Positions 11,301 through 24,700 are shown, counted from the first letter of the stretch. The stretch: 64,000 nt of DNA from Sitta carolinensis (GCA_032173965.1 CM063284.1:65098863-65162862), one strand, 5' to 3'. Notes: generated from the sequence alone by a model not told the origin. Translations and numbers: made by a program.

Positions 11301-13081
11301 TCTATCATTGACTGCCCAACTTGCACTGTCACAGTTAGGCAGGAATTCTGTGGAAGAAAGCTAGAGGTTACAGCACACAATAAGCTAAAGAAGCATCAAC
11401 AATATCACACTCTTGCATAAAAGCAAACGTGTGCTGGAACAGACAGCAAGAGAGGTCTGTGAGGAAAGCCTTCCACTGTACTCACCATTACTAGATGTCA
11501 GCAGGAACATTTTGGTCAAGTTTCACTGCTGCTCCCCATGAGATACGTGGACAAGACAGAAGATATTCAGAGAAGAGTAGAAAGAGGATAAATTAAGTAT
11601 CTAATACAAACAAAAGGAAACTGAAGACAGAGAAGTAACAGTCTTCAATGGTTCAGAAGGAAGATGCAAAGAGAAGATGAATGTACTTTCAAATTTAAAG
11701 AGGAAAGATTTACCAAGACAGTGAGAAAATCTTTCTGACAGAAAGAAAAGCACATGAACAGATTTTATATATATATATGTATACATCATATATGATATAT
11801 ATTGTGTCTATTTATTAGAATGAGAACATATATCTATATGTTCTGTAGAGAGATGCTAGCTGCTGTCAGAAATTACTTTGCCAATCCTGTCTTAGGGTAA
11901 GCAGGTTAGATCATTTCCTTGGGCACACCTGTGGTTCAGCCCTGTGGCTCTGCATGCAGGCAAACTGCCTTGCCCTTTGCCCAGAACTAAGTGCCCTCTG
12001 AGGCCTCTGAGAGGAGCAGTCTCTTTATTTAAAAATACAGAAACAAAACAGAGACTTCAGTCTTGCTGTCCCTGGTAGTCCGGGGTGAAGGTCAAGTACA
12101 GCCTGCCCATCAACAGCAAGTTTAAGGCAGAATGATGAAAGATGATGTAGCCATGTGGAGTACTGCAAGTCACCCAAACTGCACAAAAACCCCAGCGTCC
12201 TTCCAATCAGCTACAGAGAAACTATAGGGCTCTGCAGTTAGCTGCTAAGAGGTCTAGAAATAAGAAAGGGGAAAAAGTCTACTGTAACACTACCTTTCAC
12301 TTCTTTATCCTTCACCAGCACGATGCATACTATTTGAGGACATGAGCCTTTCCTGCACTCTGCCTCTACAAAAAGTACATAGCTTTTTCCTCTCTTATGT
12401 ATACTTTGTCTGCACAGATTACTAGTAGCTTGGGGCTAAAAACTATTTTACTTGTTTACACCATCCCTCAAAAAACCAGGGATCTTGCTCATTCAATTAT
12501 AGGCTCTGATCAGCCATTAGGTGTCCAAATAAGTTGCATCTCCCACCTCACTGTGATTTAGCTACAGCTATAAGTTAGTACAGTCCAAGAAGTTCTTTTT
12601 CCCTGCTAATAGGAATCAAAACCTGCCCTCTGTCATTTTAAAGCCATTACCCTTTGCAAAGATCCCATTAAAAACATTCTAGATTGGGGATTTTGGTGAA
12701 AATCAACAGGACTGCAGTCTGGGTGAAGATCTCAGCCACCACATTTTCCTTTGGCTTTTCCTTTTACCACAACACAGAAATTGGCAGTGTATTAAGAACT
12801 GAAGCTCTCCGAGAAAACAATTACTAACACATGCTTGCCTCAGCACAGCCTTATCCACAGCACAGGCATAACTAAGTTTCAGCAACTTGTTTTGGAGCCA
12901 CATCTCATGCAAAGCAACTGTTGAGTTTAACTAGAGCAACTTTTAAAAAATAATTTATCAGAACCATTACTGGGCAGACACTTACATGATATAGCCAGGA
13001 CCAAGGGTGCTTATCTGAAAAGTATATTTTTCTCCCCAGCACATGCATTATGATTCTTGGAATACCAGGCTTTGTTTCTTC

Positions 13082-13082
<1 letters not shown>
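5366..13082. other. Long non-coding stretch (intronic or intergenic)
   Basis: No supported gene. It holds a poly(A) run at about 8492-8509, a GC-richer unclassified block at roughly 7,900-8,480, a CpG cluster near 10,085-10,290, a short (CA)n at 10376-10391 and a (TA)-rich patch at 11766-11802. The 157-codon minus frame at 10582-11055 is Phe/Leu/Cys-rich and unrecognised. AT-rich patches near 9,400-9,420 (ATTAATTATGCAG) look like possible homeodomain or POU targets, but conservation is unknown. Confidence 0.5.
10085..10290. other. Small CpG cluster
   Basis: About eleven CpGs fall within 200 nt of otherwise CpG-poor DNA, six of them in ACGCGAAGCGCGGCATTCGC and the bases just after it (about 10252-10274). 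No coding frame of interest spans it. It could be a small regulatory element kept unmethylated, a recently inserted repeat or chance. I recognise no repeat family. Confidence 0.35.
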
Positions 13083-13112
<30 letters not shown>

Positions 13113-13225
13113 TTATATATCTATATCTATATCTATATCTATATCTATATCTATATCTATATCTATATCTATATCTATATCTATATCTATATCTATATTA
13201 TATCTATATCTATATATATAAAAAA
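13083..13225 (+). repeat. (TA)n and (TATATC)n microsatellite
   Basis: A (TA)n run passes into a hexanucleotide array of the unit TATATC repeated more than ten times, then returns to TA-rich sequence with AACATGTAT-type palindromes to about 13,265. The plus-strand frame of alternating Ile-Tyr and Leu-Tyr residues here is an artefact of the repeat. Such arrays are usually length-variable. Confidence 0.95.
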
Positions 13226-13482
13226 ATATAATATACATGTATGTAACATGTATAACACATACATGTTCTCTGAACAAGGAAAATAAAAAGAAAAGTTTAT
13301 CTTATACTTCTATTCATCCTCCTTTTTTTCTGAAGAAGCCAAAGCCTCCTGCAAGGGCATGACAGATCTGGCTTCACTGACAGGGTACCAACAGCTGGCC
13401 TGAGTGAAGTTTGTGTGGGCCACAGATGTCAGGCTGCACTCATTTGGAAAGTACGGCAGCAGCCACTCCTCGACTCATTCTG
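13226..13482. other. Short unique spacer
   Basis: TA-rich edge of the microsatellite followed by unique sequence. Nothing recognisable. Confidence 0.5.
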
Positions 13483-13560
13483 AAATCACAGAATGGATGG
13501 GGTTGGAATGGAATAGTCCAACCCCCCTGCTACAGCAGGTTCACCTACAGCAAATGACAA
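13483..13560 (-). mobile_element. CR1 LINE 3' end fragment, reverse orientation
   Basis: AATCACAGAATGGATGGGGT followed by TTGGAATGGAATAGTCCAAC and CCCCCCTGCTACAGCAGG matches the terminal part of CR1 in antisense. The segment that usually separates the two halves (the region around ACCTCTGGAGATCAT) is largely missing, so the copy has an internal deletion. Only about 80 nt are recognisable. Confidence 0.75.
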
Positions 13561-16500
13561 AGGCCACTTCTTCCTGGTTTGTATAAAGTTCATCAGAAAA
13601 CCACTGTTCGCCACATCAGTTAACCAAAAAAAAACAAAAAAAAAAAAAAAAAAACAAAAAAAACCACTTAGATGGGCAGGCATGTGCAAGGCTGTTTTCT
13701 TAAACACTTCAGGGCTAAACCCTGGCAGAAAGCTGCTTTGCCAAAACCAGGAAACTTAATATGGAAGTTACCTCCTTTTCCCTAAATATCAAGTGCACTA
13801 GTATCAGCAAACTATTTGGAAACTACGGACCAAAATTAAGGAAAAAGAAAAACAAAACAACACTGCGGTTCATATCAGAGAAAGGGCTCATTTAAAAACT
13901 TTCACTGATTTCACCAGAACTTTTTGTATTTATATAGGCATCTGAAAGGTAATTTGAAAAAAAAAAAAAGGCTTCAAATTCTTTTTTTGAAGACCAGTGT
14001 GCTTGGTTACACAACATGTTATAACCAAGTTTCTTTTTCTACTTGGAGCATTAGGCAGTTATAAAAGTCTCTAATGACATCATAAACCTTGCCTGTGTTT
14101 GATAATTTCTTAAGGGATTTGACAGAGGAAGCAGAAATTTACAGAAATCTCATTTTTACTTCTTAGGTTCCTAACCTTCTCAGCAGAGAAGTCATGTGGA
14201 AAAAACTAATGTGAGTCACCAGATGAAAGAAGGCAAGTAAATATTTTTTAGGTTACTTTTATATTAAAAAAGATCTAATAGAATAAGAAAGCTTCAGGAA
14301 GCTCTGGCTGAAGACTGAGCATCCAAAGTTAAGAACACTACTAAGCTTTAGTGTCTTGTAATAAAACCTCTAATTTCATGTTGTGCTCAGGCCAGCAGTT
14401 ACTACCTAAATGAGCTTCCAAATTCAGTGCTACCTGGGTAGGGCAGCAAGGCCTCCACGTACCTGTGGCAATCTGCTGTTGAAGATTGCAAAACATCTGC
14501 TCTACCCCAGCCATGGTCCGTTCCCTGCCTGCCGCCCTGAGCCGGGGCTCATGCACTACCTGCAAGGAGGGGTTGGGGTTTCCTCATGCACTGCAGTCCT
14601 TCCCCAAACCTCTCCGGCATCACCTACATCCTGTCACTTGAGCACAAAAACACACCATAGAAGGCTTGAAAATTCTGCACGGCCTCTTTTCTTTTAGGAA
14701 CAACAGAGACACTGTTTGCTACAGAATGACTTAACAGTGCTGCTTTAGGGGGACGCTGCTGGCTTTACTTCCTTAGGATGTAAAGGATGATTCCTTCCTT
14801 AGGAGCTAGGAAGGATGAAGCTATTACTCATGTAATGACAGTAACTAGTTGTTTCTGCCATACAGCATATCCTGCCCTACCAGGGAAAACATAAATATGT
14901 ATGGAAGAACCAAGTTCTGCCCCTAGAGTTACAGTAACTACTCCAGCAGGAAGAAGCATGCCCAAGAAAAACTCAGAAGGGCATTTTTTCCTTCAACTTT
15001 TCTCATACATGAAATATATGCATATATAGCAAATCCCTCGTTTAGTTGTTCTAGTATTTGTTTTCCGTTAAGCAGTATGAAACTTGCTTTAGCAAATATG
15101 TTTTGTGGGTTGTCATCCATAGCTTGTTAACCACTATATTCATTTAGGGACTACACATATGCTTTTTCAAATATAGACATAAGGGGAAGTGAAAATCATG
15201 CCAGAGAGCATTGGTTAGTTCCCAGGAAAGACAGCATCTAAAATCTGGCAGCCTTTAGACATGAGAAAAGTACGAACACAGTCAGATGCAAAATTTTAAG
15301 TCATTTGTGTGGACCATTTTTTTAATCTTGGTGATCTCAACTTCTACAATTATTTGTAGCCTAAATTGGTCTTATTTCTAAATGCAAAATACATACCATG
15401 GTTTCCTCCTGTTGTATTGTACTAGAAAATGTCATTTGCAAAACAACTTTCCACAATTCTGAGTCCTTCCAGAAACTTATTTTTGCTAGACATTTGATGA
15501 AAATACTGTTGTAATTTACTATATTGCTACCAAACCTCTTACAGAAGGACAGTAGGGTTGTTAAACAGAAAATAATGAGTTTTCACCTGCTCATTGATAA
15601 AGTAGAAAGGAAAGTTGTCACACCAAATCACCAGAACACACTGAGACCTGGTTACTACCACCCAGCAGAAAGTGGCACAGCGATCCCCAAGGTCAGGCTG
15701 AAATTATTTAAATTACCTTCACACATGAAGCAACAGAGGTCTTGGATCCTCCCAAGAGCCAAAGTCAGCAAAGCCTTCTGCACTTCATGAGGTCTGGCTC
15801 CCTACTTGGACAGGCACCAGGCCCCCTACATGGCACCTGGCTTGGTTGCAAGCCCAGAAGAAGTCCCTGCTCCCTGGTGTCCTTGGGTGGCAGCTACCAT
15901 CACTGAGCAAGGAATCTGTACCTCACGTTCATGTACAGCAAATAATAAGCTCTACAAAATCACTCTGCTAGCAATGAGGCTTGCTAATTGGGAAAAACAC
16001 ACCCAGTGCAAGCTGTTTGTTTGGCTTACTGTTTTGTTATAGCCAAGATGAAAGAATCTTACCTTCAGCTTACAGAATTTTTCTTTTAAACAGAAAGATA
16101 CTGTTGATTCTGTTAAATAAGAGCAAAACAAAAGAAACCAAACAAAAAAAAACCAAAAAAACCCAAAAAAAACCCACAAAACAACCAACCAAAGAATACC
16201 CTCAAAAAGCCCCCAGATCCGCCCCCATCATAAGTGCCTGTCTAAATGCATATAACAAGAGGAAGCTCATGTCAAACACCCCTGCAAACACTCCCTCCAG
16301 AGGGCTGTTTCCCCTGCAGAACTCAATTCCAGCGTGTCCTAGGAGCTCTCTGGCTCCCTTCCTCACCAGCACTTCACTCCTAAAGCACGGAGTTAGTCAC
16401 AAGCAGATCTGTGTTGAAGAACATCACAGGGCTGGGCAGACAGGCACTGGAGTGAGGCTGAAACCAGAGCCTCCCCTCAACCACAACTGCTCTGTGCAGC

Positions 16501-19117
16501 TGCTCCTCTCACTGTGAGGAAGAGATGGCCAGCACTTGGAAGTCATCCACACACTGCCCTCTTTTTTCTCAGGGAATAGCCCTGTGCCCACTTCAGCTTG
16601 GTGTCAGACCACTTGGTAAGAGATGGTGTATAAAGACAAGTCTGGGTGCTGCAACATAACACTGTTGAAGGCACAGGTTTGGTGGCCATAACCAAAGGTA
16701 AATTTATTCTCTGCTGATGCATCTGCTTCTTAACACTTGACTTCTGGGATGGCTCTAAGCAGTGATCTCTCAAATTTTAACAGGGATTCTGCATGCAAGG
16801 TTGAGCCTAAGGTATTTAATACATTACAATCGGAAAAGATATCTGTAGAAAGAAAATATTTTTATCACCATTTAAGAAGAAAAAGCTATTTATATTGACA
16901 TTAAAAGGAGGCCTTTTTGGGTTACAAAAAAACCCAAGCAAAAGCTTCAATTATGTTCAACGTTTTAAATTCAAAATTAGGAGTTTATTCTGCAAACTGT
17001 GATTGCACTGTGAAAGGGGAAGAAAACCATTCTGTGTGCTTCCTTGAGGTTTAAGAAAGTAATTAAATACTGCACATTTACAATATTTTATTTGCCTCAG
17101 CTCCTAAAAAATATTTAGACACATAGGGGGCCCATTCAAAATTTTGATCTAGTTTACTTGGAAACTATTTAAAGGAAATATTAACTGATATATACATTGC
17201 TGAATCCCTCTGCCAACACTTGCTGATTATCCCAGCAGTTTTCCCTGCTACTGCTGTATAAAAGAAACAGCCAACTAATTCATTAACCAGGAGGTGCTGA
17301 TTACATACATATTGTTAGCAAAAGCACAAACTACACTTTTCCCCCTTCTCTCAGTTACAGTAATTTTAGGTGCTTGCAAAACAAGCAGAGAGAAAACATT
17401 CAGCCTGAAACCAAATACTTAAATAATACTTGGGAATTGCCTCCTTAGGAACCCAAATAAGACACAGAGAGTATTTGTGCACTCAAAGCCTAGCTAAGCA
17501 CAGCTAGGAGCCATTCTTGATTAAGTATTCTATTTAAAAAATAGGTAAATTTGAACAGACACAGAGCACTTGGTTTTGTTCCAGAACTCGAACATTCCCT
17601 AACTTTACATTTATACATCCTTTAAATTCAATTAAACTTCAAATGAAAAAAAACCAAAAAACAAACCACAAACCAAACCAAAACATTTTTTGCATGGCCC
17701 AACTACAGAAGATGTGGTTATACATGTAAGGAATGGATGCTGCCTTCTAATAAAATGATTCAACTAATTATTTCCAATTTTACAATCAAGTGAAAGAAGG
17801 CCCCAAACCCAAGAAAAATTACCTAGAATTTTTATCAGCCTGATCATATATATTTATGAATACCAAAATTTGTAGTTGTAATTGACTCTCCAATTGGTTT
17901 CAGTAATTCATCACTGTGATGGCCAGAACCACCCAAAATTACTATAAAATTACTGTAGAACAGGCTAGTAGCTGAAGACTATTTAGAAGTATTACCCTGC
18001 AGGCCTAAGTCTGTCATTGATTTAATACATCAGGTTTGGTCCCCAAGTAAAAGTAATAGTTCCTGTTAATGTCATACATAAACACAATAAAGTGTAATTG
18101 CTCTGAAAGACAAAGTGCTACATGATTCAATAAAGTGCTTCTAGTGCATGATGTAAGTGAATTATTATAAGGTAAAACACAAGAATTTTAAAGATGCTCT
18201 TCAGCATCAAGACCTGTTCCCAAATGAGATTTCAGGATATTTCAGGATCAGCACCTTGATTGCCACATAACTGAAGACAAAACAGGAAAAAATGAGCTTA
18301 AAAAAAAATCAACAGAAACATGATCTGAAATTTTCGTTCTTTAATTCTGGAAAACATTTCCCCTTAGAAAGGGACATTTTAAAGGCAAAATACACCTATG
18401 CAGAACTGGATTTTCAGATTTTTGTAGCCATAAAACACCTTGGCCAAAATGGTAGCTAAATAGATTGAATAGAATATATAGCAACAGTCTTTGCGTAATT
18501 TGGTTTATGCTTTACATTTTTTGTTTGTGCTAACTCAGTAATCAAGGATTTAAACCACCACCTGGCTGAAACAAAACTATTTTTTTCATGAAATTTCTCC
18601 AGTATCTCTCCTCACTTTGCAAGTTCACACTGAGGAGTAGTGATATCAAATGCCAGGAAAAACAAGACTTTTTGCCAAGAAGGCAATGTCCAGTGCCTCC
18701 CTGGCACAGGGCAGACAAAACAAAGGCAAAGACAATCCTAACTCGGGGAGACATCTGATTTCACTTATTTAGCCCTCCAAAAGAAAACACTGAGACTCAT
18801 CACTTTAATTGAAGAGAATTTTATACAGCATCTTACTTCATCAGATAATATTCAGGATGGCAAGGCAGTATTTTCATCATCACTAGCTTCTAATGTATTT
18901 CAGCAGCTCTTTTCCTTCTTTCCATGATAAGCCAAAACATTCTACTTAATAATACTATTTCGCATAATCTTGGACAGAATACTAACTACAAAAGGCAGGT
19001 GGATTTACCTTCAGGAAGCCAAACAGCTAATGGCAGTAACTTTTCAGAGCCCAATGACTAAATTATAGTTTTATAGTTCCTACAGCCCTGCATCACTCTT
19101 AGAGCATGAGATTGGTA
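13561..19117. other. Non-coding DNA with A-rich tracts
   Basis: No supported gene. A-rich tracts with C interruptions occur at about 13,622-13,665, 16,130-16,192 and 17,644-17,688. The 178-codon plus frame at 15981-16517 runs through one of them and is therefore suspect. The rest is unique AT-leaning DNA. Confidence 0.5.
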
Positions 19118-19153
19118 ACGCATACAGTATTTTCAGAAAAAGCTTTCCCTTAC

Positions 19154-19205
19154 CAGTCTGGCCACGAAATCACACGGACTGGCATTAGGTTCATAAAGGG
19201 GAAAA
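19154..19205 (-). other. Candidate 52-nt exon (minus strand)
   Basis: On the minus strand TACTTAG precedes 52 nt that end CTG|GTAAGG, a good donor at 19154/19153. With one base of carry-in the open frame reads FPLYEPNASPCDFVARL, with two retained CpGs in AT-rich surroundings and sober codon use. The upstream pyrimidine tract is weak. I recognise no protein family. It is listed because composition, donor and frame agree. Confidence 0.2.
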
Positions 19206-19376
19206 CTAAGTATTTTTTGTGCAAGAAGGATGTCTGGTGCAGCAGCTCAATACTGCTTCTAGCACTTGCCATGTGATGGCTGCTGAGGGAATGGGTTGCA
19301 ATACTTCAATTTGATGAGCTTCTGAAGACGTGCCCCAGCCCCCGACTGCAATAAGGTACCTTTATTCCCTTCCCAG

Positions 19377-19457
19377 GGTCTCGCACAACAGCTGGATATC
19401 CACGCCCAGTATTATTCTGTGCAACGTCCTGAGTTATACCACGAATGGCTTACATAA
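19377..19457 (+). other. Candidate terminal coding exon (plus strand)
   Basis: A strong acceptor (TTTATTCCCTTCCCAG, AG at 19375-19376) is followed by 26 open codons and TAA at 19455. The first residues are GLAQQLDIHAQYYSVQRP and the end is HEWLT. CpG-containing codons for His, Ala and Arg are retained in a CpG-poor neighbourhood. It would be a last coding exon. No family is recognised, and no polyadenylation signal is evident right after it. It lies on the strand opposite the candidate at 19154-19205, so at most one of the two is likely to belong to a given gene. Confidence 0.2.
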
Positions 19458-20494
19458 CACAGCTAAATCAAACTGCTGATGGCAGCCATGAATGGGGACT
19501 CTGTTGCTGCAGCCCTTGCCAACTGCGTGCATCGCTCTCGGTTCCGCTAGCACGGAGCGGGGACAAAGGCTATATTCTCTCCTTTATGGCAGCACAGCAC
19601 AGTGATGATGCTGTAAATTAAAGAAAGCACAACATGCTGACAACAGACTCATTACTACCTTCTTACTCTCAGTTCCAACATATATATATAGCATAGAGTT
19701 CCTCACAGCGTGCCGAAAATAATGGGAAAGGGGAATAAATGTGGGACAGCCTTTGCACACCTCAAGAACATAGATCCCACTTCCTCCATCTGGATCTAAT
19801 TTTGTGGGTATTTTTTGCACCGACCATCTATCCCCGTTCCTACCTTTACTCCTACATATTTTCAGAGCACATCAGTAATTTAAAAAACAATCTTCTCTGG
19901 AACAGAAAAATCTATACTCCTATGAGAATCTCCACCACAGCCTCTCTTAATGTCTTTTCTCTCTCCAATATCTTTACTTCAGGCAAATAAAAAAAAAATA
20001 AGTTTGAGGAAACATCTAAGAAAATTTCTTTCATAACTAGATGTAGACATTTCCCATAGAGGTATGCAAATTACATAGTTCTGATTCCTCTGTAACCCCT
20101 TGTTTTACTCCTGTTCACTATCCACTTCTCCTCTCCCCTCCATATATACATATATTATATATATATCTATGAATAACCTGGGCTGCCTGGCTGCTAGGTG
20201 TGAGTTCAATATCATCAGGATATTGAAGGTAACCTAAATGGAGACTTCAGAAAACTCCTATCTAATAATAAAGCTGTTTGCAGAAAACTCTGTGAGTTCT
20301 AGAGACTATTACAAGCCTAGAAGGATTAACTATGCATACAAAAAAAACATTCTCAATTCTGATGTCCCAAGAGAAAACTCTTCTGTATCAATACTGTGCT
20401 TGCCTTAGGAACAAAGAAATGCCCATCAGCATCCTTATTATCTCTAAAAAAACCCCACAATAAAACCCCAAAAGAAACAAACAAAAACCACCAC

Positions 20495-20495
<1 letters not shown>
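19458..20495. other. Non-coding DNA; CpG-retaining at the left end
   Basis: CpGs continue to about 19,570 (TGCGTGCATCGCTCTCGG and GCTAGCACGGAGCGGGG). After that the sequence is AT-rich with a (TA)n patch at about 20,141-20,170. Nothing else recognised. Confidence 0.45.

Positions 20496-20538
<43 letters not shown>
20496..20538 (+). repeat. Poly(A) tract, about 43 nt
   Basis: An uninterrupted run of about 43 A residues flanked on both sides by A-rich, C-punctuated sequence. No adjacent retrotransposon body is recognisable, so I treat it as a simple repeat and not a retroposon tail. Confidence 0.95.
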
Positions 20539-20540
<2 letters not shown>

Positions 20541-21698
20541 AAAAAACCCAAACCAAAAAACTATGCACAAATGTTTGGCTATTTTCAGGAAGTTTTATCA
20601 AGATTACACTCAGTACCACTAAAAACTACAGTGATCAAAGACTAAAGAGTACCTGACCATGCCAAACACAGCCACCAGTGCCTCTGGCTAAATGGCCCCA
20701 CTCATACCCAGCCTAGACAAGCCACTGGTTAAAAAAACAACCAAAAAATCCCTGGAGGTGTTCATACTATGACATTTTATGGAGATGACTACATTATGAT
20801 TCCCATAATGTTTAGAAATTAGATTCAAAATTGGAGAAACAGTGAACATAACCCTACTGACAGGAATAAAATACCAAAAACCACACCCAGAAAGTTCTCA
20901 GGTTAAGAGCAGCCTGAATCCTCTCTGTACCTTTGGGATATATTCTAATGCAAACAAAAATACAAATTAAAACAGTCACAAACAGGAAACATGTTTTCCT
21001 TTTTCTGTGTTTCCAAAGGAAGCAGAGAATTTGGTGCAAACATTACCCTTTTCTCAAAGGCAGATTTCTGCAGAAAATAAGTCAAGCAAAAAGTCACTAT
21101 TTGAAAGCTTCACAACACAGAGGAAGCATGCAGCCCATCCTGGTCTATGACAATAATTAAAATACTATGCCAAAAAAACCCCTTAAAATAAGCTTAGGAA
21201 GAGTTCAACCATTATTAAGAGCTTAGACTTTAAATACACAGAGTGAAAAATACAGCTACTCATGGGCACATGTTGGGCTAAAACAGCTGCTGGTGTAAGC
21301 CATGCCCAACGCTAGTTTTAAACCGGATTTGTTGGAGTGGAAATTACAGTCCTGAGCGGACCCTGACACAGTCACTGACCTGTGTGCCAAAGGGCAGTGC
21401 TGACAGGTCCACAAGGATCTTTTGTTCACTTTCAGGGATGAAACTGTATCAACTGTGGCAAAAATCAAGACAAAAACTCCACAAAGACTGCTGACCTCTC
21501 CCACACTGCTTCCAATTACATATTGTACTTTAAACCGTTCTTACAGAGATACTGTTGAAACCAATTCAGTAACAGCCTGACCCTAATCAATTTCTTTGCC
21601 AAATGAGTAAATGGACCCTGTGAGTAAATCCTGAGCAGCAAGAAAACTTGTACCTGTTGGATGCAGCCACAACAAACAGGTCCCCTATTGCCACTCAC
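20539..21698. other. Non-coding DNA
   Basis: Unique AT-leaning sequence. Short chance frames only; no repeat family recognised. Confidence 0.45.
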
Positions 21699-21785
21699 CT
21701 GCTTCTGCAGGGATTTAATCTGGAAAGAACGTACTTTGACATGAAACTCCACAATCACTGAATCAGGATTTTCCCCAAAGAACAT
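21699..21785 (-). other. Candidate exon with perfect CAG|GTGAGT donor (minus strand)
   Basis: The minus strand has CTGCAGAAGCAG|GTGAGTGG at 21699/21698, a full-consensus donor. The frame leading into it starts at an ATG at 21785 and ends FQIKSLQKQ just before the donor, a plausible charged or helical sequence. The best internal acceptor (GATTCAG) would trim the exon to about 60 nt; otherwise it may be an alternative first exon. The ATG context is weak and no homologue is recognised. Confidence 0.2.
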
Positions 21786-24700
21786 ACGGTATGGCAGGAA
21801 AATAAAAAATCAAGGGTTTTGATGTTGCACAAACATGCCTATTAACCTGCTGGACATGAGCTCTGAGAAATACCCAGACTCATAAGCTTACTAACTTCCA
21901 TGCAGATCTTAACATTTCAAATTAACAATCACTCAAAAATATGCTATGTTTAAACATTCCAAAACCAAAGAATTTGGGTTCCTTTATACAAGATTTTCTA
22001 CTATTTTAGAAGACACATTGCCTGCCCTGTAAAGTTCCTCTACTCCCTTTGGCTTTTCCCATTTGAATTTCCCTTTTACTTACTGAGAATGTTTAGAGGT
22101 CGGTTTCTTTTGGGAGGGGGTGTTCTTTTTAAAATATTTATTTACTGAAACACTCCATTAGAAAAGGGCAGCACTAATAAAAAATTATTTCCTTAAATCA
22201 AGTCACACATTTCAATACCATGTAATTACCTTGATAAGAAGTCTAGCAACTTCTGTTTACATGCTTCAACTTGCTCCTTTGCATTCTGTAAGATATTTTG
22301 AAGTCGTTAACTGGAAGTTACAGTATCCTCTTTGGGACACAAAATGAGCCTTCATCCTGCACCCACAGTCATTTTGTGTCGTTAATCTGCTGCATGATTC
22401 AAGCACATCTGGATTTCTGGTAAGAGCTTATGACCCGTTATAAAAACTATATATAACCTAACTCAGTTTGGCCTCCTGCATTAATTTGGAAAACTGTCAG
22501 CAGAAGCTCTCCCCTTAGTTGTAGCTGTATTACTCAACAGGCAGTGTGCAGGAATTGTTTGTGGAAACATTTGATATTTTTAGGCCTGGCCTCTCAATGG
22601 GAATTCCACACTGAAAATAAAGGTATCATTTATACACTCAACCCCCTTATTGAATCCTCTGCTACAAATTTACATACAGGGGGTGGAGGGTGAATTGCTC
22701 AGTCATAAGCTGGAATTTACAAATGTTTTTAAGCACCTGCTGAAAATAACTACAAATTATGCTCTTGACATGAGTACATGCTTCTCATTTTCTGCAGAGA
22801 AAAAGACTCGGCCTGATGCAGGACAGGAGTATATGTACAATGAATCAATATTGAATGAAAGCCAACAAATCTGCTTTTCTGATTCCTAGTTCTTGTTTTA
22901 GTTGCTCAACTATATTCTTTAAATGTAATTTTTAAGGTAAGATACTCTATATAGAATTGTTATTGAGAAAAAAGGAAAAGAAGAGCAAATAAAAGAATGT
23001 CTAAAAATATATCTGTGGGCATTAATCATGAATAGAAAGGGATAATCAGGAAGAAGCAAAGATGACTCAGCTGGAATACTGGAATATTTACCCCCGTCTT
23101 TCTCTCAGCTGCATGCTCCAACACTAGTGTCAGATAAGGACAGCTATGGACAAAGCTTTTCTTTGAAAATATATTTATCCACTTAACTGCAAACCACTTT
23201 TTTTTGGTGACTTTATGGAGGATTTTGACACTGAGCCTGGAAGCATTTCTGTACTTCATCACCACAGGAGTGCAGTTATTAGGAAAGGGATGAAGCAACC
23301 ACCATGACTTGGAAGAGCATTCCTGTAGCAATTCCTCAGCTCCAGTTTCTGAAGAAAATGGGTGGGGCAATTGGATTTGCTTCTGGAAAAAGCTCATATT
23401 TTTTTTTTTTCCAATGAGTTTTTTACTTAGAAGGCTGCATTGTTATTTTAATGAATATTTAGTATAGCTAGCAAGAGCACCAAAAGAAGCTAAGCAATGT
23501 GCGGATGCAGCAGTTTTACCAAGGGAGCAAAGAAGCAACTTACCAGGAGTGAGACATCCCTTTCTCCATGTATAGGCAGACTCCTGGATGATTTGCACAC
23601 GACAAAAAAATTGACATGACACAAAAAGCAGCAGTGTAGCTTCACGCACCCACGCTGCAGCATCATTAGCCCTCTACGACTTCTAAACACTAAGTAAGCA
23701 GATCTGCAGTTCTCACATTGGGATTTACATATGAAGCAGAAGGAACGAACCAAGTTTTTTAAAATCCATTTACCAAACACATTTTTCTCACACAGTCACA
23801 CATAAAGGATAAACCCATGCCAATTTTCACCAATGCAGCATCGCACCAAGGTCCTCAGCACTCCTGGGCACACAGATGGGCAACAGTGGTAGAGAATAAG
23901 TTTTTCTCTCTCTGGGCAGCCAGAAGTCTATTCCCTCTATCTTCCCATGAAGATCTCATTCCTGTGATTCATGTTTTATGGTTCCTAGGCTAGTACAGTT
24001 CCACAAGCATGAAGTTAGCTGCTTCACGGAGGTGGCATACAGATGAGAATTCCACAGCCTCTACACAACTGAGCCCAGGTTCCACAGAACCTGCTGGTGA
24101 TTCAAAATCAAAAGTATGTACCTCAGTCCACTGCACAGGCTCGCTCTACACACAATTCTTCATGTTCAGCAGCATACCTGCCATATTCACTGCAACAGCC
24201 CAGCCAAATGGAAGAGACAGACACAGCTGCAGGGACACAGAGAAGGACTTGGCCACTACTGAAGGAAATTAATTCTTAGCAGCAAGATATCCAGATGTTA
24301 ATTACTTCTCAGGATGAATGAAAGTCTAACTGTGTCTTCAGGCACTTCATTTCAGTAATTCATTCACCACAGAGAGCTTCCCTCAGATAAAACTCGTAAG
24401 AGGAAAGTGCAGACTGGGCAGCTGGTGAAGCTGTTCAGTCATGTCCCACTGGCAGTGTAAGGCATGGGCCCCAGGACAAGCACATCTATATTTCATTAAT
24501 CTATACCCTGTAGTGGAAGGCACAAATACATGAGCGGGTGGCTCTTGTAAAGAGAACCACAGAGCTCAAACATTTTAGGGAAGGGTTCTGTTGGAAAACA
24601 CTGGGCCAGCAGTAGCCACTGCTACTTAGGCCAACCAGGAAACAGACACAGCTTCATTTCCCAGCATGACCCTAACTGACCACTCCAAGGCATGATCCAG

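Noticed and set aside
13043..13231. Ile-Tyr/Leu-Tyr repeat protein
   Set aside because: Direct translation of the TA and TATATC microsatellite.
15981..16517. 178-codon plus frame
   Set aside because: Stays open only because it crosses an A/C-rich simple tract lacking stops in that frame; no family.
20496..20538. Poly(A) tail of a processed pseudogene
   Set aside because: No gene-like body upstream and no target-site duplication seen; A-rich on both sides.
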